Of a stretch of DNA of 6,502 bases, positions 1 to 5,798 are shown piece by piece; within the stretch, counting starts at the first letter, position 1; the number at the start of each line of letters is the position of its first letter. The notes under the pieces are model-generated. The model did not search any database and was not told the DNA's origin. It worked only from the letters and a program-made list of their open reading frames with translations. The position numbers and the translations under genes are program-made. The DNA lies in NCBI GenBank assembly GCA_029262915.1, contig JAJCYN010000260.1, positions 1 to 6,502 on the forward strand, written 5' to 3'. Origin of the DNA: Flavobacteriales bacterium. Lineage in GTDB: Bacteria > Bacteroidota > Bacteroidia > Flavobacteriales_E > Vicingaceae.

Positions 1-1
1 T

Positions 2-364
2 TTAGAAGGTTGGATTAGAAGAATAATGGTTAACACCGCTATTGATCATTTTAGAAAGCATAAAAATGTTTTTTTGGTTAATGATGATGAAGACTATATT
101 CTAGAAAATAGTAAAGTAGAGGAAGCTGACTCTATATACAGTCAGTTTGGCGAAAGTGTTATTATGGAAGCCATACAATCATTAAGCCCAGCTTATAAAA
201 CTGTTTTTAACTTAAACGTAATTGAAGGCTATCAACATAAAGAAATAGCAAAAAAATTAAACATAAGTGAAGGAACTTCTAAATCGAATCTTGCAAAGGC
301 AAAACAAAATTTAAAAAAAATACTAATAGAAAAAGAAGCCAGATTAAAAGATGGACAATTTTGA
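2..364 (+). CDS. RNA polymerase ECF-type sigma-70 factor, C-terminal part (5' end outside window)
   Basis: Directs RNA polymerase to a specific set of promoters in the cytoplasm. The frame is open from base 2, and the residues before the first in-window ATG (LEGWIRRI, then MVNTAIDHFRK) read as the end of sigma region 2, which contacts the -10 element. The ATG at 26 is therefore internal and the true start lies upstream of the window. An acidic linker (about visible residues 20-50) leads to sigma region 4 (about 55-112): MEAIQSLSPAYKTVFNL, then a helix-turn-helix with EGYQHKEIAKKLNISEGTSK and a basic recognition helix (SNLAKAKQNLKKIL) for the -35 element. This spacing of regions 2 and 4 without region 3 is the ECF pattern. 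The stop overlaps the next gene by 14 bases, so the two are very probably translationally coupled, as sigma/anti-sigma pairs often are. The family call is firm; the regulon is unknown. Confidence 0.93.
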   Translation, partial: LEGWIRRIMVNTAIDHFRKHKNVFLVNDDEDYILENSKVEEADSIYSQFGESVIMEAIQSLSPAYKTVFNLNVIEGYQHKEIAKKLNISEGTSKSNLAKAKQNLKKILIEKEARLKDGQF

Positions 365-1625
365 TAAAATAATAAAACAAAAAGTAGAACAATTTGAGGT
401 TCCTTATAATGAAACCCATTGGGTTGAGATGGATGGAAAACTTAATTCAATTCACACGGCAAAAATCAAGAAAAACATTTTTGGTAGTGCTGCAATTATT
501 ACTGTTGTAGCTATCTCAAGCTATTTTATTTTCTCCAATTACAATACTCCTACTAAAAACCTTAGTAATATTGTTGCTACTGATAACATAAAAGAAATTA
601 TCATAAATAACGATGTTAACCCCAATGAAGAAAACAAAACTGTGGTTAATAATAATATTGTAGATAATAAAAATGTTGTTGTTGAAAATATTTCTAGCGA
701 AAACAAAACAGTTGTTGTTGAAGAGAATGATCGTGAAAACAAAATTCTCAACAACAAATCTGTAAAAGATGAAAAAGAAACGAAGAATATCATTGAAAAA
801 AATACAATAAATGAGTATGCTGTGAACGCAGAGTTCATTATTTACAATAATAAAGTATGCTCAGGTGAAGAAGTAAGTTTTGAATCATTGGAGAATGAAC
901 AACCAGTATCGTATACCTGGAATTTTGGAGATGGTATAATTTCTCACAAAGCTAACCCAAAACACATTTACAAAAATAGCCATATATATACTGTTAGTTT
1001 AACCTTGCATAATAGACAAACTGGTATAGATGTTACTACCATACAATACGATGCAGTAAATATATTACCAACTCCTAAGGCAAGTTTTTCCTACACTGAA
1101 ATATCTATTAAGCAAGATGATAATAAATTAAAATTTCCTTACACTACATTTAAAATAAAAGAAACCGATAAGCAAAATACTTATAAATGGGATTTTGGAA
1201 ATGGAGAAACTTCAACTATTGCAAATGCAAGAACAATTTATAAAGACAAGGAAAAAAACTATACCGCAACTTTAATTGTAGAAAATTCTTACGGTTGTGT
1301 AAATAGTTCAACATCAAAGGTCTTTAATAAAAATGATTTCAATTTATTTGCTGCTAACGCAATTAGCCCTAATTCTAATGTTTTAGAAAACAAAGTTTTT
1401 ATCCCCAAAGCATTATTAGGATGGAATGTTCAATTTGAGATGACTATTATTAATAAATCAGGCGATCTTGTTTACAAGACATCTGATAAAAATGAACCTT
1501 GGAATGGTAAAATGAATAATTCTGGACAAATTTTAAATGAAGGTGTCTATCTTTGGCAGGTTGTAACTTACGATGCTGAAGGAAGCCCTCTTCGTCATCA
1601 TGGAAAAATAAACCTAATAAAATAA
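351..1625 (+). CDS. Single-pass membrane protein with PKD domains and degenerate type B C-terminal domain; putative anti-sigma regulator
   Basis: 424 residues. Residues 1-41 form a soluble head (NFDKIIKQKVEQFEVPYN, W24) ending in basic residues K38, K40 and K41. A hydrophobic helix follows at about 44-61, so positive-inside topology places the head in the cytoplasm and the rest in the periplasm. Residues 66-155 are an Asn/Glu/Lys/Val-rich linker. Two PKD folds follow: about 160-236 with WNFGDG (190-195) and about 243-325 with WDFGNG (280-285). The end (about 332-424) matches the type B T9SS C-terminal domain: VQFEMTIINKSGDLVYKT, EPWNGK, EGVYLWQV and a terminal HHGKINLIK. Its opening motif, usually like TPNGDGLND, is degraded to SPNSNVLEN. 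There is no cleavable signal peptide. I choose the 351 start because it gives the complete head and the overlap with the sigma gene. Gene order and topology suggest it binds or restrains that sigma factor; no named anti-sigma domain is recognisable, so this role is inference. Confidence 0.88.
   Translation: MDNFDKIIKQKVEQFEVPYNETHWVEMDGKLNSIHTAKIKKNIFGSAAIITVVAISSYFIFSNYNTPTKNLSNIVATDNIKEIIINNDVNPNEENKTVVNNNIVDNKNVVVENISSENKTVVVEENDRENKILNNKSVKDEKETKNIIEKNTINEYAVNAEFIIYNNKVCSGEEVSFESLENEQPVSYTWNFGDGIISHKANPKHIYKNSHIYTVSLTLHNRQTGIDVTTIQYDAVNILPTPKASFSYTEISIKQDDNKLKFPYTTFKIKETDKQNTYKWDFGNGETSTIANARTIYKDKEKNYTATLIVENSYGCVNSSTSKVFNKNDFNLFAANAISPNSNVLENKVFIPKALLGWNVQFEMTIINKSGDLVYKTSDKNEPWNGKMNNSGQILNEGVYLWQVVTYDAEGSPLRHHGKINLIK
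630..716 (+). repeat. Imperfect repeat in the linker of the putative anti-sigma protein
   Basis: The residues ENKTVV occur twice, 23 residues apart (residues 94-99 and 117-122; DNA 630-647 and 699-716, 16 of 18 bases identical). They are embedded in Asn/Val/Glu-rich low-complexity sequence. This looks like an expandable, probably unstructured periplasmic spacer between the membrane helix and the first PKD domain. Confidence 0.55.
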
Positions 1626-1644
1626 TACTAAATGAAATTGTATT

Positions 1645-1673
1645 AAAGCGAAGAGTACTTCTTCGTTTTTTTT
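1645..1673 (+). terminator. Rho-independent terminator after the sigma/regulator operon
   Basis: A perfect 6-bp stem, CGAAGA (1649-1654) with TCTTCG (1660-1665), encloses the 5-base loop GTACT and runs straight into eight T residues (1666-1673). The stem can be extended by a G-T pair and AAA-TTT pairs into the T tract. It begins 20 bases after the stop codon at 1625. It separates the sigma/regulator pair from the genes downstream, which therefore need their own promoter. Confidence 0.85.
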
Positions 1674-1730
1674 ATGCTCAAAACTTTGATTTAAAATTCT
1701 ATAATAAAAACCATTTTTTGCTTTCGATAA

Positions 1731-1756
1731 GCAACCTTATTGGATTTCTCTCGTCT
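1731..1756 (+). promoter_or_regulatory. Candidate ECF-type promoter (GCAACC, 15-base spacer, CGTCT)
   Basis: GCAACC (1731-1736) and CGTCT (1752-1756) resemble the general ECF promoter pattern of a -35 element containing AAC and a -10 element containing CGTC. The site lies downstream of the terminator and 106 bases before the next start codon. A related arrangement, preceded by a similar CA-T6 tract and G, is found at 5524 ahead of the other downstream gene. A 6-bp dyad, TTGCTT (1718-1723) with AAGCAA (1729-1734), overlaps the -35 half but is not kept in the second site. I saw no convincing Bacteroidota housekeeping promoter (TTTG and TAnnTTTG) here. Assignment to this sigma factor is inference. 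Confidence 0.45.
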
Positions 1757-1862
1757 TAAGATTACTCGTAAAAGAGAATGAAATATAACATTTTTGGTAT
1801 ATTTTGTTTATTTTTACATTACGTTAATTAACTCACAAAAAGATATTAAATTTTGATAGATT

Positions 1863-2237
1863 ATGAAAAAGTTAAATAGCACAATAATTTTAAGTTTTCT
1901 TTTAATTTTTTGTACTACTACTTGCTTTGCTCAAATTACAGAAAATGAAATTAATTCAAATAAGAAGTACCACTATATTCTACACAATGTAAAAGATATA
2001 GATTCAAAGAAAATATACACTACAGCATTATCAAAATTGAATTTAGATGAATATCGTTTAATCAAAAAAAGAAGGATAATTAAATTTAATACTGATGTTA
2101 CTGTTGAACTCTTATCTGGTGAAGAACTTTTTGAAAAATATCAGAAACGTATTAGTCCCGTTAACCTTAAAAAAGAAATCCCTATTGTGTTTATTATAAC
2201 ACTAAATGGGGCAACAATAACAGTCAAAAAAAGTTAA
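1863..2237 (+). CDS. Small exported protein of unknown function, upstream partner of a T9SS cargo gene
   Basis: 124 residues; I do not recognise the family. A typical Sec signal peptide covers residues 1-23: basic MKK, a hydrophobic core, then TCFA with likely cleavage before Q24. C17 and C21 are not in a convincing lipobox, so a lipoprotein is less likely. The mature part of about 101 residues is rich in Lys/Ile and contains no cysteine. It reads as alternating strands and helices: YHYILHNV, a helix near KKIYTTALSKL, then YRLIKKRRIIKF, TVELLSGEELFEKY and a C-terminal IPIVFIITLNGATITVKK. This loosely suggests a small alpha/beta fold, though that is only an impression. There is no type A or B T9SS sorting domain, so it probably stays in the periplasm. 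Its stop is 19 bases before the big cargo gene, with no terminator between, implying co-transcription and perhaps a role in handling that cargo. Confidence 0.8.
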   Translation: MKKLNSTIILSFLLIFCTTTCFAQITENEINSNKKYHYILHNVKDIDSKKIYTTALSKLNLDEYRLIKKRRIIKFNTDVTVELLSGEELFEKYQKRISPVNLKKEIPIVFIITLNGATITVKKS

Positions 2238-2256
2238 CTAATTGGCTTATTAATAA

Positions 2257-5200
2257 ATGAAAAGAAATATTATATATACCATCGTTGCATTAATTGCTTT
2301 TTTGATTTCATATCAAATGAGTAACGCTCAAACTTACCTAATGTCGGGCACCTCAATTACTACATGTAGCGGAACGTTTTATGATAGTGGAGGTAGTGCG
2401 GCTAGCCATGGTAATAATGAGAACTTTACGATGACTTTTTGTTCTGCTACAGCTGGTCAGCAACTTTTTCTTTCGTTTACTAGTTTTGATTTAGAATCTT
2501 GTTGCGATAACCTTACCATTTACGATGGTGCTTCTACAGCAAGTCCTTTAATAGGTTCTTATACAGGTACAACAGGACCAGGGCTTATAACAAGTACAAC
2601 TGGATGCCTAACTTTTGTTTTTACTTCGGATGGATCGGTTACCAACGCTGGTTGGGTGGCATCTATGAATTGTGGTTCTCCACCTCCGCCTCCGCCTCCA
2701 CCTCCACCTCCGCCACCAACTCAGAACTGTGCTACAGCAGCACCTCTTTGTACAGGAACAACAACCACTTTTCCTGCTGGGGTTAACAATGGTACGGCAC
2801 CTGCTGGAAACAATTATGGGTGTTTAGGTTCTGAGCCTAATCCAGCATGGTATTTTATGGAAATGAGTGCAGGAGGAAATTTACAAATAGACATTAATAA
2901 TAGTGGTAATTTAGACATCGATTTTGCCCTGTGGGGTCCTTTTCCAAATGTAGCAACTGCATTAGGAAATTGTGGTACATTGGGAGCTCCAGCTGACTGT
3001 AGCTATTCAGGTAGTGCCATCCCAGAAATAGTAAATATTACTGGAGCCGTAATTGGAGATGTTTACATCTTATTAGTTACTAATTTTTCGAATAACGCAA
3101 CAAATATTTCATTAACAAATACTGCTGGATCTGCTGCTACAAATTGTGCCATTGTAAACCCTTGTATAACTACTAATATAACTGCTACACCAACAGCTTG
3201 TAATCCTGCAACAAATACCTATGATGTAAGTGGAGATATTATTTTTACTGACCCACCAACTACAGGAACACTAACCATTACAGATTGTCACGGTACTAAT
3301 CAAGTATTTAATGCTCCTTTTGTAAGCCCTATTAATTATAACCTAACTGGAATTGCTGCTGACGGAATAGCCTGTAACGTAACTTCCATATTTTCTGCAG
3401 ATGCCGCTTGTACTTTTACTACCAATTACAATTCTCCCGTATCCTGTGTGTGCACAGCTAATGCAGGTCCAGATATAACCACTTGCCAAGATGCTTTAGG
3501 AAATATAATTCCTGTTAGTATAGGAAGTGCTAGTGTTACTGGCTTAACTTATTCTTGGTCTCCTACAACGAACTTAAGCAGCTCTACAGTCGCCAATCCA
3601 ATGGCATCTCCTACAATAACTACTACATATACTGTTACTGTTACTAATGCTAGTGGTTGTAATGTAACAGATGTTGTAACTGTTACCGTAAATAATTTAA
3701 ATCCACCAACAATGTCCAGTACTCCAGAATCTTGTATAGGCGTTAATGATGGAACAGCTACTGCAACACCTGTAAATGGAACTCCTGGATATAATTATTT
3801 ATGGACTCCAGGTGGTCAAATTACTCAAACTGCTACAGGGTTGGGATCAATTAATTATACTGTTACAGTAACTGATGCCAATGGATGTGGAGCTACAAAC
3901 AATATTAACATAGTATTAAGTTCCCCTATTGTTGCAGGATTTACTTCATCAGCGAACCAATGTTTAACAGGTAATAATTTTACATTTACCAATACCGGTG
4001 CCACAGGTGTTAATTATGCTTGGGATTTTGGAGATGGAGTTACTTCTACCGTTGAAAACCCTTCTCATTCCTATACTACGGCTAGTACTTTTACCGTTAC
4101 TCAAACCGTTACATCTGGTTCATGTAGTGATGTTTTTATTGCTAATGTTACTGTTTATAGTATGCCTGCGCCAACAGCTTTTTCTGATAGTGTACTTTGT
4201 TTTGGTACTGCAACAGGCTCTGCTACAGTTAATTCCCCAATTCCTGGGGGAACTGCCCCTTATGCCTATCAATGGGATGCTGCTACAAGTAACCAAATTA
4301 CTAATCCTGCTACTGGGTTAGCTGTTGGTAATTATACGGTTACTGTTACAGATGCTAATTTATGTGACGGAACAGTTAGTGTTAACGTTTTTGAATATCC
4401 TGCACTTAATGCTATGGAGACGCATACTGGTCCTATTTGTCAAGGTAAAACGACTACTTTAAACGCAACAAGTACGGGAGGAAACCCCAATAATCCTGTT
4501 ACGTATTTTTGGTTGGTAATTGACTCTTTAAACGGTGGTGCTCTTTCGGCTACAGGAGTTCCCAATCCAGTTAATTCATTAAATGTAAGCCCAAACGCTA
4601 CTACCGATTACATCTTGTATGCTTCTAATGGTTGCCCTACTAACGATACTATTGGTATAACAGTAAATGTAAATGATACAGCTATTATCCAAATAGTTTC
4701 TCAAAATAAAACTGGATGTCCAGATCCATATTTAGTTGTTGACCTAAAAGCTGACTCAATTAATGGTCCTGGTCCTAGTGGAAATACTTATGATTGGAGT
4801 TTTGGCGATGGATCTTCTTCCCTTTCTTCTGATTCTATAGACCATACTTATACAAATAGTGGATTTTATGATGTTAGTGTAACTGTTACCACCATAGGTA
4901 ATTGCAGCTCTAGTTTTACAGAAGTAGGCTGGGTAAATGTGTATCCAGAACCTATTGCTGAATTTACTACTGACCCTACTAGTCCAACAGAGGTAACTTT
5001 ATTAAACCCTACCTTCGATTTTATGGATCAATCTACTGATGCTCAAACATGGAACTGGGATTTTGGCGACTCTACATCAAATAGTACCAATCAAAATCCT
5101 AGTCATACTTACCAAGATCAAGGATTTTACGATGTAACCCTAATAATCACTAATACGCCTTTTAATTGTGGTGATACCATTACTAAAACTGTTCGGGTTA

Positions 5201-5490
5201 AACCTGATTTCTTCTTTGCTATTCCTAATGCTTTTACTCCTAATGGTGATGGGTTAAATGAATTTTTTAATCCTGGTGCTACATTTGGAGCTACTGAAAT
5301 AAATTATGTCTTTCTTATTTTCAACCGTTGGGGAAAACTTATATTCAAAAGTAATAGCCTATCCGATGGTTGGGATGGCACTTACAAAGGTAATCTTGTT
5401 CAAACAGGTGGGTATGTTTGGAAAATTGAGATTACTGATTTAGAAGGTATTCATCACAAACACACCGGAAACATCAATGTTATTTATTAG
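2257..5490 (+). CDS. Large multidomain T9SS cargo protein (CUB, PPC-like, Ig-like, SprB, PKD modules, type B C-terminal domain)
   Basis: 1077-residue surface or secreted protein, probably an adhesin or matrix-binding protein. The Sec signal peptide is 1-24 (SNA, cleaved before Q25). Domains in order: CUB-like 26-140 (C37, C62, C82, C83, C117, C139; NLTIYDG); 13-Pro tract 142-154; PPC-like 155-300 (PNPAWYFMEM, DIDFALWGPF, DVYILLVTNFS); an unassigned Cys-containing region 301-398; Ig-like 400-480; SprB repeat 483-555; PKD 557-637 (WDFGDG); SprB repeat 639-715; Ig-like 718-808; PKD 809-897 (WSFGDG); PKD 898-983 (WDFGDS). The type B C-terminal domain is about 985-1077, with IPNAFTPNGDGLNEFF, FNRWGKLIF, DGWDGTYKG, GGYVWKIEITD and a final GNINVIY. 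This ending is the known signal for T9SS export; type B cargo often depends on a PorP/SprF-like partner, and none is visible here. Thr, Asn, Gly and Ala are enriched, as is usual for such surface proteins. Ligand and exact role cannot be read from sequence. Confidence 0.93.
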   Translation: MKRNIIYTIVALIAFLISYQMSNAQTYLMSGTSITTCSGTFYDSGGSAASHGNNENFTMTFCSATAGQQLFLSFTSFDLESCCDNLTIYDGASTASPLIGSYTGTTGPGLITSTTGCLTFVFTSDGSVTNAGWVASMNCGSPPPPPPPPPPPPPTQNCATAAPLCTGTTTTFPAGVNNGTAPAGNNYGCLGSEPNPAWYFMEMSAGGNLQIDINNSGNLDIDFALWGPFPNVATALGNCGTLGAPADCSYSGSAIPEIVNITGAVIGDVYILLVTNFSNNATNISLTNTAGSAATNCAIVNPCITTNITATPTACNPATNTYDVSGDIIFTDPPTTGTLTITDCHGTNQVFNAPFVSPINYNLTGIAADGIACNVTSIFSADAACTFTTNYNSPVSCVCTANAGPDITTCQDALGNIIPVSIGSASVTGLTYSWSPTTNLSSSTVANPMASPTITTTYTVTVTNASGCNVTDVVTVTVNNLNPPTMSSTPESCIGVNDGTATATPVNGTPGYNYLWTPGGQITQTATGLGSINYTVTVTDANGCGATNNINIVLSSPIVAGFTSSANQCLTGNNFTFTNTGATGVNYAWDFGDGVTSTVENPSHSYTTASTFTVTQTVTSGSCSDVFIANVTVYSMPAPTAFSDSVLCFGTATGSATVNSPIPGGTAPYAYQWDAATSNQITNPATGLAVGNYTVTVTDANLCDGTVSVNVFEYPALNAMETHTGPICQGKTTTLNATSTGGNPNNPVTYFWLVIDSLNGGALSATGVPNPVNSLNVSPNATTDYILYASNGCPTNDTIGITVNVNDTAIIQIVSQNKTGCPDPYLVVDLKADSINGPGPSGNTYDWSFGDGSSSLSSDSIDHTYTNSGFYDVSVTVTTIGNCSSSFTEVGWVNVYPEPIAEFTTDPTSPTEVTLLNPTFDFMDQSTDAQTWNWDFGDSTSNSTNQNPSHTYQDQGFYDVTLIITNTPFNCGDTITKTVRVKPDFFFAIPNAFTPNGDGLNEFFNPGATFGATEINYVFLIFNRWGKLIFKSNSLSDGWDGTYKGNLVQTGGYVWKIEITDLEGIHHKHTGNINVIY
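2680..2718 (+). repeat. Run of 13 proline codons (CCN trinucleotide repeat) between CUB-like and PPC-like domains
   Basis: Thirteen consecutive CCT, CCG or CCA codons encode residues 142-154 of the large cargo protein. The tract would form a stiff polyproline II rod separating the N-terminal CUB-like head from the rest. Any change by whole codons keeps the frame, so the linker length could vary between strains without inactivating the gene. Long proline runs are known to stall ribosomes and to need elongation factor P. Confidence 0.9.
3628..4365 (+). repeat. Three dispersed copies of an 11-codon YTVTVT-x-A-x-x-C motif
   Basis: Copies lie at 3628-3660, 3856-3888 and 4333-4365. They encode YTVTVTNASGC, YTVTVTDANGC and YTVTVTDANLC. 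The first closes the first Ig-like domain; the other two close the two SprB-type repeats. They share the same final beta strand and turn, and the DNA remains similar enough (tatac(t/g)gttac...) to be a possible substrate for recombination between modules. Confidence 0.7.
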
Positions 5491-5523
5491 ATAATAAAAA
5501 GTTCATTTTTTTTGTTTTTCTAG

Positions 5524-5557
5524 GCAACCTTTTATTCTTTTATTACGACTACCGTCT
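5524..5557 (+). promoter_or_regulatory. Second candidate ECF-type promoter (GCAACC with CGACT or CGTCT)
   Basis: GCAACC (5524-5529) is followed after 16 bases by CGACT (5546-5550) and after 23 bases by CGTCT (5553-5557). The first has the normal ECF spacing but a mismatch in the -10; the second has the perfect CGTC core but an overlong spacer. The upstream flank (CA, a T run, G, pyrimidines, then TAG) resembles the flank of the site at 1731. It lies about 240 bases ahead of the gene starting at 5799 and just after the large cargo gene, where a new promoter is expected. Confidence 0.4.
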
Positions 5558-5678
5558 AGTATGAGGATTTTAACAAGATTTTTGTTTTTTAACACATAAT
5601 GTCTGTTTTTAGCTGCTTAGGTTATAATTTCACATATTTTGATTTATTCAAAATAAAATTCTGATTAACCCTGTTAAC

Positions 5679-5739
5679 TAAGAATTTATTATAACTATAC
5701 ACAAATGTTAATAAATCAATTCTTACTAAAATCTTAGTA
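5679..5739 (+). repeat. Overlapping inverted repeats in the leader of the last gene
   Basis: TAAGAATT (5679-5686) is the exact inverse complement of AATTCTTA (5718-5725). TATTA (5687-5691) can add pairs with TAATA (5709-5713), leaving a 4-base bulge. A second hairpin, TACTAA (5724-5729) with TTAGTA (5734-5739), shares two bases with the first, so both cannot form fully at once. T residues follow at 5744-5749. The region is so AT-rich that chance pairing is a serious alternative. Confidence 0.35.
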
Positions 5740-5798
5740 TCGGTTTTTTAAACTAGATTAGTGAACAAGAATTTATCTAATACTTAACTACAATTTCA

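Larger units (their letters stand above)
5491..5798 (+). other. 308-base intergenic region: T-rich tract, promoter-like motif, dyad-rich leader
   Basis: No open reading frame of note on either strand. Directly after the stop codon there is a T-rich stretch (5506-5513 and 5515-5519) preceded only by A residues (5496-5500). This could be a weak A/T-only terminator, but there is no GC stem. Next come the ECF-like motif (5524-5557) and a very AT-rich leader of about 240 bases with several inverted repeats between 5665 and 5739. An imperfect direct repeat is also present, GTTAACTAAGAATTTATT at 5673-5690 and GTGAACAAGAATTTATC at 5761-5777, the second copy ending 21 bases before the next start codon. 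Confidence 0.6.

Noticed and set aside
126..145. Perfect 6-bp inverted repeat CTGACT / AGTCAG with an 8-base loop
   Set aside because: Inside the sigma coding region with no T run after it; probably chance.
26..364. ATG at 26 as the true start of the sigma factor
   Set aside because: The frame stays open to the window edge and the upstream codons (LEGWIRRI) are part of sigma region 2, so the gene starts before the window.
539..838. Open frame of 99 codons on the minus strand
   Set aside because: It lies wholly inside the regulator gene, opposite its Asn/Lys/Val-rich linker, and its Leu/Phe/Ser-rich product is what the complement of that linker gives. No supporting start context.
1798..1806. 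TATATTTTG as a Bacteroidota housekeeping -7 element (TAnnTTTG); a similar string, CATATTTTG, occurs near 5633
   Set aside because: Element spacing is one base off the consensus and no TTG or TTTG lies at the expected upstream distance in either place.
2604..2786. 60-codon + strand frame with Ser/Thr repeats
   Set aside because: Out-of-frame reading of the end of the CUB-like domain and the proline tract; the large gene is clearly the coding frame.
3998..4321. 107-codon + strand frame, very Leu-rich
   Set aside because: Shifted reading of Thr/Val/Tyr-rich PKD and SprB segments; no plausible protein features of its own.
5493..5520. Intrinsic terminator after the large cargo gene
   Set aside because: Only A-T pairs can form (AAAAA with TTTTT) and no GC-containing stem is present, so I mention it only as part of the intergenic description.
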